From the NCBI GenBank assembly GCA_050730675.1, contig JBOHNM010000041.1, forward strand, positions 1 to 27,329: a DNA stretch of 27,329 nucleotides. The letters are read 5' to 3'. Positions 6,733-13,791 of the stretch are shown piece by piece (position 1 is the first letter of the stretch; each line of letters starts with the position of its first letter). The DNA is from JBOHNM01 sp050730675. Lineage in GTDB: Bacteria > Planctomycetota > Phycisphaerae > Phycisphaerales > UBA1924. Made by a program: the position numbers and the translations under genes. The notes under the pieces are model-generated. The model was not told where the DNA came from. It did no database searches and saw only the letters and a list, made by a program, of their open reading frames with translations.

Positions 6733-8181
6733 TCACTTTCCGCCTATGACGCGCACCTTGATGTCGCGGAAGGCGACTTCGTCGCCGTGGTCCTGGAGGG
6801 CGATGTGCCCCTTGGTCTTGGTGTTGTAGTCCTTCATGGCCTTGAACTTGCTGGCATCGCGGGCCTTGATGTAGTCGTCGCCGGCGATGTCGATGTCCAC
6901 AACCTTGAAGCCGTTGAGCCAGTGCTCGACCTTGGAGCCGACGCACTTGACGCGGGCCTCGTTCCACTCGCCGGCGGGGCGGCAGACGTCGAAGGCGGCG
7001 GGGACGATGGCGTAGAGCGTGCCGGCGCGGGTGAGCTTGTTCTTGCCGTCGGCGTGCTTGGCGTCGTCGAGGATCTGCATCTCGGGGCCGGTCTCCCACG
7101 GGTAGTTGTGGTCCTCGGTGGAGTGGTAGATGATGCCGCTGTTGGCGCCGGGGGTGACGCGCCACTGGCAGGAGAACTCGAAATCGGTGTATTCGTCGTC
7201 GGTGACCACGTCGCCGCCGCCGCCGTCCTTTTCGTGGATCAGCATGCCGTCGCGGACGACCCAGCCCTTGTCGGGGAAGTTGTCCTTCTTGAAGCCGCGG
7301 AAGTTTTTGGAGGTCTTGCCGTCGAAGAGGAGCTTCCAGCCGTCGGATTTTTCCTGGTCGGTGAGGGTGTTGTGGGCGCGGACGTCTTTCCACTCCGCCG
7401 GAAGGGTGACGGCACCGGTGGCGGCCCATTCGCCGCCGCGGGAGATGAGGGTCTTGAAGGCGGGGCTGGTGACGGAGGACTTGGTCTCGATGGCGTCAAC
7501 CCAGACGTGCCCCAGGGGTGTGGCAAAGACGCGGCCCTTGCCGAAGTCGAGGGTGAAGGCCATGGGCTCGTTCTTGCCCGAGCCGTCGGGTGGGGCCTTG
7601 TCCATCGCCTGCGCGAGCAGGCGGTACTTGGCATTCTGGCTGTTGACGAGCTTGTAGTAGAGCTCGTCGGTGGTGGTGAAGCCGGCGGGGAGGCCGGCGA
7701 AGACGGGGTGGGTGGGCTCGACGATGTTGACGGTGAACTCGTGGACGGGGCCGTGGCCGGTGCCGTCGCGCCACATCAGGCCGAGCATGGACTCGTAGTC
7801 CTTCCAGCCCTTGAAGGCGTTGTTGGCCGAGTGGATCGCCAGGACGCCGGCGCCGCCGTTGACGGCGGAGACGAAGTTCTTCTCGGCGGCATCGCCCCAG
7901 CGCTTGGCGGCGTCCCAGTCGTTGTAGTCGAGGACGAAGAGCTGGTACTTGCCGGCGGCCGCGGCGTCGGCGAGGGTGGTCGCCGGGTCGTCGGTGATGT
8001 CCACGGTGAAGCGGCCGGTGGCGGCGAGGGTATCGGCGTGGACGCGGCTGGTGTACTGCCAGTTGTGGTTGTTTCGGCCGGTGATGACGAGGGTGCGGAT
8101 GGGCATCGGCTCGAGGGTCATCGTGGGCTGGGCGAGGGAGGAGGCAGAGAGGAGGGTGGAGGCGAGGAGGATCGGGAGCAT
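6733..8181 (-). CDS. Secreted ThuA-DUF1080 fusion (putative 3-keto-glycoside hydrolase)
   Basis: A 482-residue protein with a Sec signal (MLPILLASTLLSASSLAQ). It has an N-terminal ThuA-like, amidotransferase-fold domain (about residues 25-240; VLAIHSANNAFKGWKDYESM, GKGRVFATPLGHVW) and a C-terminal DUF1080 domain (about 285-482; DGWKLLFDGKTSKNF, then GANSGIIYHSTEDHNYPWE, GPEMQILDD and GHIALQDHG). PF06439 is now called 3-keto-disaccharide hydrolase, and ThuA is linked to trehalose/sucrose 3-keto metabolism, so the fusion fits cleavage of oxidised glycosides in the periplasm. The start at 8181 has CGGAG about 10 nt upstream; the longer frame begins with TTG and has no signal peptide. It is the last gene of the minus-strand cluster, 87 nt after the TIM-barrel gene. 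The exact substrate is unknown. Confidence 0.92.
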   Translation of the reverse strand: MLPILLASTLLSASSLAQPTMTLEPMPIRTLVITGRNNHNWQYTSRVHADTLAATGRFTVDITDDPATTLADAAAAGKYQLFVLDYNDWDAAKRWGDAAEKNFVSAVNGGAGVLAIHSANNAFKGWKDYESMLGLMWRDGTGHGPVHEFTVNIVEPTHPVFAGLPAGFTTTDELYYKLVNSQNAKYRLLAQAMDKAPPDGSGKNEPMAFTLDFGKGRVFATPLGHVWVDAIETKSSVTSPAFKTLISRGGEWAATGAVTLPAEWKDVRAHNTLTDQEKSDGWKLLFDGKTSKNFRGFKKDNFPDKGWVVRDGMLIHEKDGGGGDVVTDDEYTDFEFSCQWRVTPGANSGIIYHSTEDHNYPWETGPEMQILDDAKHADGKNKLTRAGTLYAIVPAAFDVCRPAGEWNEARVKCVGSKVEHWLNGFKVVDIDIAGDDYIKARDASKFKAMKDYNTKTKGHIALQDHGDEVAFRDIKVRVIGGK

Positions 8182-8203
8182 GGGGGACGTACTCCGGAAA
8201 AGG

Positions 8204-8231
8204 TCAAAGTTCAAAGTACAAAGTTCGAATT
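8204..8231. repeat. Short 7-nt tandem repeat in the operon gap
   Basis: Four consecutive 7-nt units read TCAAAGT, TCAAAGT, ACAAAGT and TCGAATT on the plus strand. They are AT-rich against a GC-rich background, in the 87-nt gap before the ThuA-DUF1080 gene. Similar AAAGTTC-type runs occur between planctomycete genes (from memory). They may be neutral, or a place where transcription or RNA processing changes within the operon. Confidence 0.6.
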
Positions 8232-8268
8232 TGAGGCAGTAATGGAGCCCGTTGATCGGGAGGTACGG

Positions 8269-9261
8269 TCAGCTCTTGATGCCGTACCTGGGGCTCAACT
8301 CGGCGCGGAGCTTTTCGAGGAGTTTCTTGGTGGCGAGGATGCCGTCGTGCTCGGAGAGCTTTTCGCCCTCGTACTCGATGCCGATACGGCCGCGGTAGTT
8401 GGCGTCGAGGACGATCTTCATCATGCGCGGGAAGTCGAAATTGGTGTGGTCGCCGGTGGCGGGGTCGAAGTCGTAGCTCTTGGCGCTGACGCCCTTGGCG
8501 AAGGGCATCATGTCGGCGACGCCCTGGTAGCGGTCGTATTCCTTGGGGTCGAAGTTGCCGAAGTCGGGGAGGGTGCCGACGCGCGGGTGGGCGACCTTGC
8601 GCATGACGCCGCTGAGCCACGCGCCGTTGCTGGAGAGGCCCCAGTGGTTCTCGACGATGACGAACAGGCCGTAGGTATCGGCGAGTTCGCAGAGTTTGCG
8701 GAGGCCGTCGGCGGCGAGGTCCATCTGCTCCTGGAACTTGCCGCTGGACTGGGCGTTGACGCGGATTGAGTGGCAGCCGAGGGCCTTGGCGGCGTCGAGC
8801 CACTTGCGGTGGTTCTCGACGGCCTGGGCGCGCTTGGCATTGTCGGCATCGCCGAGGGCGCCCTCGCCGTCGCACATGATGAGCACGGAAGTGACGCCGA
8901 GGTCGTCGCAGCGCTTGCGGAGATGCTGGTTGTAGATGTCGCTGGCCTTCTCCTTGAAGAAGGCGTTGACGTACTCGACGGCGTCGATGCCGTATTCCTC
9001 TTTGGTGACCTTGGGGAAGTCGAGGTGGTCGAGCTTGCCGCCCTGGAGGGCCTTGTGGAGGGACCACTGGGCGAGGGAGATCTTGAAGAGCGGGCCGGTG
9101 GTGGAGGCCGGCGGAGTGGTGGGTGCGGGCTTAGTGGCCACAGACTTGGGCTCCGGAGCGGCGGCGGGTTGGCGGGCGTAGGCCGCGGCGGCGGTTCCGA
9201 CGACGGCGAGTGCGCCGACGGCGAGTGCGTCGCGGCGGGTGAGGGGCGTCTGGGTGTTCAT
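8269..9261 (-). CDS. Tat-exported xylose-isomerase-like TIM-barrel protein (sugar isomerase/epimerase or keto-sugar lyase)
   Basis: A 330-residue protein. The N-terminus PLTRRDALAVGALAVVGTAA is a Tat signal followed by a Pro/Ala/Thr-rich linker to about residue 58; the TIM barrel begins at FKISLAQWSLHKAL. Probable metal-site residues are the Glu of FVIVENHWGLS, the Asp/Asn of LPDFGNFDP, the region of MMPFAKGVSAKSYDFD and the Glu of IGIEYEGEKLSE. The start codon overlaps the stop of the upstream cytochrome-like gene by 4 nt (ATGA), with GGAG 8 nt upstream, so it is translationally coupled. TIM barrels of this superfamily sit beside Gfo/Idh/MocA and DUF1080 proteins in keto-glycoside pathways, where some act as lyases or isomerases. 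The precise reaction is inference. Confidence 0.92.
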   Translation of the reverse strand: MNTQTPLTRRDALAVGALAVVGTAAAAYARQPAAAPEPKSVATKPAPTTPPASTTGPLFKISLAQWSLHKALQGGKLDHLDFPKVTKEEYGIDAVEYVNAFFKEKASDIYNQHLRKRCDDLGVTSVLIMCDGEGALGDADNAKRAQAVENHRKWLDAAKALGCHSIRVNAQSSGKFQEQMDLAADGLRKLCELADTYGLFVIVENHWGLSSNGAWLSGVMRKVAHPRVGTLPDFGNFDPKEYDRYQGVADMMPFAKGVSAKSYDFDPATGDHTNFDFPRMMKIVLDANYRGRIGIEYEGEKLSEHDGILATKKLLEKLRAELSPRYGIKS

Positions 9262-10043
9262 GTGGTCGCTCCGACGCTCAGAGGTTCGCGGCTGGGACGG
9301 GGCAGCCACAGGTCGATCATGATGACGAGGATGAGGACGACGGTGCAGAAGCTGTAGATGCCGCCGCTGACGGCGATGAGGGTGACGAAGATGTCGGCGT
9401 TGCGAGCGAGCCACCAGGAGCCGATATCCCCGAGGAGGCCGAGGCCGCTGAAGAAGACGAGCGTGCCGATGAGCTTGCGGGGCATGCACGTGGACCAGCC
9501 CAAGGCGGCGAGGACGAGGCTCATGGCGCCGAGGGAGAGGGCGTGAGCGTGGGTGCTCATCGCGATGATCTTGGAGGGCGTGGGCTCGACCTTGCGGCTG
9601 AAGGCGACCTTCTTGACGTCGTTCCAGTATTCGAGCGGGATGGCGCGGGCCTTGGCATCGACGGTGGCGGGCGCCTTGGTGGAGTGGCATTCGACACAGT
9701 TTTTGGCGATGATCTCGCTGGGGGAGAGCGAGCCGAGGTTCTCGTTGTCATAGTTCTCGCTGAGGCCTTTGCCCTTGAGCCAGACGAGCAGCGCAGCGCG
9801 GCGGTCGGCGGGGAGCTTTTCGGGGTGGCCCCGCTCGATGGCGGTGAGGAGGGAGGCGGGGGCGTCGAGCCCGCGGTAGTTGGCGCGGATGTCGTCGATG
9901 GTGAACTCGGGGCGCTCGTCGCGGTTCTGGTAGTGCCAGTAGAGATGGGCGAGCGAGGAGGCCATGCCGCCCAGCAGGACGACCAGCAGCAGCATGACGC
10001 CCAAGCGCGAGCCGAGGCCGAGGTTGCGGAGACAGAAGCCCAC
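9258..10043 (-). CDS. Multi-pass membrane protein with a single c-type heme motif
   Basis: A 261-residue protein. Helix 1 (about residues 13-33) is followed by a roughly 130-residue extracytoplasmic segment holding one heme-attachment motif, CVECH at residues 116-120, within IIAKNCVECHSTKAP. Three or so further helices follow: about 168-184 (LSLGAMSLVLAALGW), 191-213 (LIGTLVFFSGLGLLGDIG) and 217-246. Two histidines (H165, H167 in MSTHAHAL) at the start of helix 2 could be ligands. I do not recognise a named family; the architecture suits passing electrons between periplasmic enzymes and the membrane. The start is GTG, abutting the TAA of the upstream oxidoreductase, with GGAGG 7 nt upstream. 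The stop overlaps the TIM-barrel start. An electron-transfer role is inference. Confidence 0.85.
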   Translation of the reverse strand: MGFCLRNLGLGSRLGVMLLLVVLLGGMASSLAHLYWHYQNRDERPEFTIDDIRANYRGLDAPASLLTAIERGHPEKLPADRRAALLVWLKGKGLSENYDNENLGSLSPSEIIAKNCVECHSTKAPATVDAKARAIPLEYWNDVKKVAFSRKVEPTPSKIIAMSTHAHALSLGAMSLVLAALGWSTCMPRKLIGTLVFFSGLGLLGDIGSWWLARNADIFVTLIAVSGGIYSFCTVVLILVIMIDLWLPRPSREPLSVGATT

Positions 10044-11297
10044 TTATGCGCCTCCGAGCTTGAAGAGGTTGGGGTCGATCTTGACGGTTTCGTTCTTCGC
10101 GACCGCCTGGGCGGCGCAGATGGCGACGATGGTGGACTTCATGCCGGCGACGGCGTCGCAGACCGAGGGCTTGCCGTTGGCGACCGAGAGGACGAAGTCG
10201 GCCAGGGCGTAGTAGAGGGAGGTCTGCGGGAGGCCGACGCCCTCCTTGAGCTTGCCCTGGGAGGCGAGCTTGGTGGCGTCGGCGATGAGGGTGATGCCCT
10301 CGTCGTTGAAGAACTGCTGGCGGTTGGCGTAGACCTCCCAGCCTTGTGTCGGAGCGTCGGCCTCCTTGAACATCCAGCCGTGGGTCCAGGCGAGTTTGAC
10401 GGCGGCGTTGGTGCCGCGGAGGATCTCGTACTTGCCGCCGAAGGAGTTGGCGAGCGAGGCGTTGTAGGTGAAGGCGACGCCGGAGTCGTACTTCATCCAG
10501 AGGCTGATGGTGTCGGCCATGGTGCGGCCGTCGGAGTGGAGGCGGATGGAGCCGGCGCCGCCGACGGAGACGGGAACGGCGTCGGTGTACCAGTCCACAA
10601 CATCGAGCTGATGGACGCCGAGCTCGCCGGGGAGGCCGAGGGAGACCTCGGGGTTGAGACGCCAGTTGGCGTCGGCGTCCTTCATGCCCTCGGGGGCCGT
10701 GACGCGCCAGGACGTCTTCTGGTAGTTCTGGGCCTCCAGCGAGACGACGTCGCGGACGGCGTCGGAGCGGAAGAAGGTGCGGGCGAGCTTGTAGACGGGG
10801 TTGGCGCGGCCCTCGAGGCCGGCCTGGAAGACGATCTGGCTGCCCCCCCCGGCCTTGGCCGCGGCCTGGGCGATGGCGCGGGTGTCCTCGATTGTGTGGG
10901 CGAGCGGGGCTTCGCAGTAGACGTGCTTGCCGGCGGAGAGGCAATCGACGGCGATGTTCTTGTGCAGGTGGGTGGGCGTGGCGATGACGACGGCGGCGAC
11001 GTCCTTGGCCTTGTCGAGCAGGGCCTTGTGATCGGTGAAGCCCTCGGCGCCCTGGACACGGCGGAGGCTGGCGTCGAGGCGGGACTGGATGACGTCGCAG
11101 ACGGCCACAATCTTGACGCCTTCGAGCTTCTGCAGCTCGCCGATGATGGCGCGGCCCTGGCGGCCGACGCCGATGACGGCGATGTTGACGGGGCCGGCGA
11201 GCTTTTCGGCGGCGCGCGACAGCTCGGGGATGAGGGCCATGACGCTGAGGGCGCCGGCGCTCTGGACGAGGAACTCACGTCGGGTGGAATCGATCAT
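10044..11297 (-). CDS. Tat-exported Gfo/Idh/MocA oxidoreductase with EAP in place of EKP
   Basis: A 417-residue protein. The N-terminus DSTRREFLVQSAGALS is a Tat signal. The Rossmann fold begins at NIAVIGVGRQGRA (about residue 38). The family's EKP motif, whose Lys is usually a catalytic-site residue, reads C-E-A-P here (HVYCEAPLAHT). Further on, GELGVHQLDVVDW matches the His/Asp region of the C-terminal domain. The missing Lys suggests an atypical reaction or a distinct subfamily. The start ATG overlaps the ApbE stop by 4 nt; downstream, the heme membrane protein starts at the very next base after the TAA. Coupling on both sides argues that these proteins are made together. A C8 tract (10843-10850) lies within the gene. 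The substrate is unknown. Confidence 0.92.
   Translation of the reverse strand: MIDSTRREFLVQSAGALSVMALIPELSRAAEKLAGPVNIAVIGVGRQGRAIIGELQKLEGVKIVAVCDVIQSRLDASLRRVQGAEGFTDHKALLDKAKDVAAVVIATPTHLHKNIAVDCLSAGKHVYCEAPLAHTIEDTRAIAQAAAKAGGGSQIVFQAGLEGRANPVYKLARTFFRSDAVRDVVSLEAQNYQKTSWRVTAPEGMKDADANWRLNPEVSLGLPGELGVHQLDVVDWYTDAVPVSVGGAGSIRLHSDGRTMADTISLWMKYDSGVAFTYNASLANSFGGKYEILRGTNAAVKLAWTHGWMFKEADAPTQGWEVYANRQQFFNDEGITLIADATKLASQGKLKEGVGLPQTSLYYALADFVLSVANGKPSVCDAVAGMKSTIVAICAAQAVAKNETVKIDPNLFKLGGA
10051..10055 (-). promoter_or_regulatory. Ribosome binding site supporting a GTG start
   Basis: CCTCC on the plus strand is GGAGG on the minus strand, 7 nt before the GTG at 10043 and inside the last codons of the upstream oxidoreductase. 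It decides the start of the heme membrane protein in favour of GTG immediately after the upstream TAA, rather than the internal ATG 17 codons later. Confidence 0.65.
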
Positions 11298-12208
11298 GCC
11301 GCGCCTGCCTCCTGGGTGCGGCGCGTGACTCTGCACGCGCTCCCCGACGGGCCGACGACGGCCCACTGTGCTGAGTCGGACTCGATGATGCTGGTCATCT
11401 GCGCGGGCATCGTACCCCCGACCGGTCTCGCACCGAGCACCACCAGCGCGGTGGACCAGACGTCGGCCAGGGCCGCTGATTCGGCGATGACGGCGGCGGT
11501 GGTCGCCGCGGCGGTGGGACGGCCGGTGCGCGGGTCGAGGATGTGGCCGCCGGCTTCGATGGTGCGGCCGCGAGGCGCGGACACGCCGAGCGCGGCGTCG
11601 GCGAGATCGACGGCAAGGCTTGCGCCCGTGGCCCCTTGGATCGCGACGCGCCATGACGCCTGGCCGGATGGTGAGCCGATGGCGATGATGCTGCTGGTGC
11701 CGCCGTGGAGAAGAGCGGAGGTGACGGCGTGGCCGCGGAGGATGTCGGCGGCGCGGTCAAGAGCCCAGCCCTTGGCGATCGCGCCGAGGTCGAGGCGGAG
11801 GCCGGGGCGGGTGAAGCGGACGGTGAGGGCGGCGGGATCAAGGAGGATGTCGGCGAATGTGGCGGGAGAAGCGGGGGCCGTGACAGAGGTATCTTGTGGA
11901 TGGAAACCGAGGCGTTGCATGGCCGCGCCGACGGCGGGGTCGAATGCTCCGCCGGTTGCCTCCCACACTTCGCGGCAGAGTGTGAGCAGGTCGAGGATCT
12001 CGGGTTCGACGCGGACGGGGCGGTCGGCGGCCTCGCGGTTGAACTGCGAGACGACGCTGTCGCGCTCAAAGGCGCTGAGGCGCTGGTGCCAATGCATAAT
12101 TTCGCGCAGGGCCTCTTCGCCGATGGCGCGGAGTGATGGATCGCTTGCACCGTCCAGCACCAGCTCGAAGCGCGTGCCCATCGCGTACACGGCCAGGGTC
12201 AGCGGCAT
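11294..12208 (-). CDS. apbE: ApbE-family FAD:protein FMN transferase
   Basis: A 304-residue protein with the ApbE landmarks: AVYAMGTRFELVLDG at the N-terminus, LRLDLGAIAKGWALDRAADI in the middle (the FAD and metal-binding core), a GGTSS motif in SALLHGGTSSIIAIG, GGHILDPRTGRPT, and the C-terminal ALADVWSTALVVLG metal-site segment. ApbE transfers FMN from FAD to a Thr/Ser of acceptor proteins in respiratory or redox complexes. There is no clear signal peptide or lipobox, so it looks cytoplasmic, unlike many ApbE proteins. Its stop overlaps the next oxidoreductase start (ATGA), and it begins 16 nt after the previous oxidoreductase stop, so it belongs to the operon. No FMN-binding acceptor domain (PF04205) was found in this window. 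Confidence 0.93.
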   Translation of the reverse strand: MPLTLAVYAMGTRFELVLDGASDPSLRAIGEEALREIMHWHQRLSAFERDSVVSQFNREAADRPVRVEPEILDLLTLCREVWEATGGAFDPAVGAAMQRLGFHPQDTSVTAPASPATFADILLDPAALTVRFTRPGLRLDLGAIAKGWALDRAADILRGHAVTSALLHGGTSSIIAIGSPSGQASWRVAIQGATGASLAVDLADAALGVSAPRGRTIEAGGHILDPRTGRPTAAATTAAVIAESAALADVWSTALVVLGARPVGGTMPAQMTSIIESDSAQWAVVGPSGSACRVTRRTQEAGAA

Positions 12209-12224
12209 GTCGCAGGCTCGATCG

Positions 12225-13598
12225 CTAGAGTTTCTTGGCGGTCATGGTCGCGGGGTCGTAGCTGAATGCGCCGCCCTCCCACATCGAGCGGGTCGCAAGG
12301 TCGACGATGACCATCACCTTGGTGCCGAGCTCGACGGTGCTGTCCGGTTGCTCGCGGGTGCGGATGCACTTGAGCCACTTGACGCGGTGGGCGTCCTGGT
12401 CGTTGCCGATATCGGCGCACTGGATGGTCTTCTCGTCGAGCTCTTCCTGGAAGGTGCGTTCGGGGCGGACGAGGCAGTGGCGCGAGTTGAGATAGATGTT
12501 GCCCTTGTGGCCGCGGATCATCTTCTCGAGGCCGACTTCGTTGCAGGTGGAACCGGCGACCATCATCTGGTGGCCGGTCTGGAACTGGGCACAGATGTTG
12601 ATGTTGTCGTGGTTCTCCATGGCGGTGTCAACAAGATGTCCGCCTGTGGCGGCGACCTTGACGGGCCAGCCCTGATCGAGGGCCATCATCATCGGTGTCA
12701 TCTCGTGGACGAGGAGGTCACCGATGATGCCCGTGGAGGTCTTGCGGTAGCGGCGCCACTGGTAGTAGACCTTGGGGTCCCAGGCCATGGGGCCGAGCGG
12801 GCCGCACCAGGTGTCCCAGTCGATGTTCTTGCCGGGCTCCCACTTGGGGTTGACGGTGTAGTGCCACTCACCGTCCTTGCTGTTGCGGCAGTAGGAGGTC
12901 TGGCTGAAGGTGGGGACGCCGATCGCGCCGGACTGGATGAGCTTGCGGGCCTCGTGGAACTTGGGCATGTTGGTCTGCTGGGTTCCGATCTGCACGATGA
13001 TGTCGGGGTTGGCCTTCTGCATCGCCAGCAGGCGCAGCGCGTCGGCGAGGTTGAGCGTCATCGGCTTCTCAAGGTAGACGTCCTTGCCGGCGGCGATCGC
13101 GGCGATGGCGAGCTCGGCGTGCCAGTGCTCGGGGACGGCCAGCAGAACGCCGTGGATGTCATCGCGAGCGAGCACCTGCTTGTAATCGGTGTAGGCGTCG
13201 CAGGGGAGGTTCTTCTGCTTCTCGGCGACGATGTTCTTGCTGCGGTCGAGGAACATCTGGTTCAGGTCGCAGATGGCGGCGACGTGGACCTTTTCCTTGC
13301 CTTTGTTGTTGAAGTCGATGAAGGTCTCGACGTGACCCATGCCCATTGCGCACCCGCCGGGGCCGCCGAGGCCGATTACGGCGATCTTGACCATGTCGCC
13401 GTCCTTGAGGGGGACGCGGGGCTTGGCCTTGGCGGCGGGGGTCGTCGGCTGGAAGTTGATGATGCCGCCGGCGGACATCGGGCGGGCCATGGCGTGCGCC
13501 GCGAGGGCGGCGGCGGCCATGGTGCCGGCGGCGACCTGGAGGAACTGGCGACGTGACTCATTGGTGTGGATGGGGCCGCCGGTGGGGAGGTCGCTCAT
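12225..13598 (-). CDS. Tat-exported Gfo/Idh/MocA oxidoreductase
   Basis: A 457-residue protein. A Tat motif (NESRRQFLQVAAGTM) starts about residue 14 and is followed by a hydrophobic run. The Rossmann fold begins at VKIAVIGLGGPGG (about residue 70), and the family EKP motif is intact (VYLEKPMTLNLADA). The C-terminal half carries GDLLVHEMTPMMM and long, conserved-looking segments (SYCRNSKDGEW, CGPLGPMAWDPKVYYQWRRY) seen in large planctomycete members. The ATG at 13598 has AAGGG upstream; a TTG at 13649 would only add residues before the Tat signal. It opens the tightly packed run oxidoreductase-ApbE-oxidoreductase-heme protein-TIM barrel. It probably oxidises a sugar or glycoside in the periplasm using bound NAD(P), by analogy with the family. 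Confidence 0.93.
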   Translation of the reverse strand: MSDLPTGGPIHTNESRRQFLQVAAGTMAAAALAAHAMARPMSAGGIINFQPTTPAAKAKPRVPLKDGDMVKIAVIGLGGPGGCAMGMGHVETFIDFNNKGKEKVHVAAICDLNQMFLDRSKNIVAEKQKNLPCDAYTDYKQVLARDDIHGVLLAVPEHWHAELAIAAIAAGKDVYLEKPMTLNLADALRLLAMQKANPDIIVQIGTQQTNMPKFHEARKLIQSGAIGVPTFSQTSYCRNSKDGEWHYTVNPKWEPGKNIDWDTWCGPLGPMAWDPKVYYQWRRYRKTSTGIIGDLLVHEMTPMMMALDQGWPVKVAATGGHLVDTAMENHDNINICAQFQTGHQMMVAGSTCNEVGLEKMIRGHKGNIYLNSRHCLVRPERTFQEELDEKTIQCADIGNDQDAHRVKWLKCIRTREQPDSTVELGTKVMVIVDLATRSMWEGGAFSYDPATMTAKKL

Positions 13599-13662
13599 GG
13601 ATGACGCCCTTGTCAGGAAAGGACCGTTGAAAGAATGCCCGAATGGCAAGCGGTGGCCGAGT

Positions 13663-13673
13663 GCAACCGTTGC
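13663..13673. promoter_or_regulatory. Small palindrome upstream of the oxidoreductase operon (possible operator)
   Basis: GCAACCGTTGC is a perfect 5-bp inverted repeat with one central base, 65 nt upstream of the operon's first start codon, in the 193-nt gap after the symporter gene. Its form resembles LacI/GalR half-sites and a LacI-family gene lies at the window end. The symmetry does not extend outward, so this is only a candidate. Confidence 0.25.
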
Positions 13674-13791
13674 TACCTCAATAACTTACAGCGCCCCGGC
13701 GGCTTTGCACAAGTACCTAGGGGACCAATTCGCTTTTAACCCAGAGATTGCGGGCTTACTCCGGGGTTCCCGCGGCCAATTCCGCGCGGCC

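Noticed and set aside
6787..8769. A plus-strand open frame of 660 codons antisense to ThuA-DUF1080 and the TIM barrel
   Set aside because: Same reason: repetitive acidic/Gly-rich translation with no domain, opposite to clear protein families.
9543..13556. A plus-strand open frame of 1337 codons
   Set aside because: It is antisense to five well-supported, coupled minus-strand genes, and its translation is Gly/Ala/Val/Asp-rich low complexity, as expected of a shadow frame in GC-rich DNA.
13770..13791. Possible terminator hairpin just after the symporter stop (CCGCG/CGCGG on the minus strand)
   Set aside because: The stem is only about 5 bp and no T-run follows, so it cannot be called from sequence.
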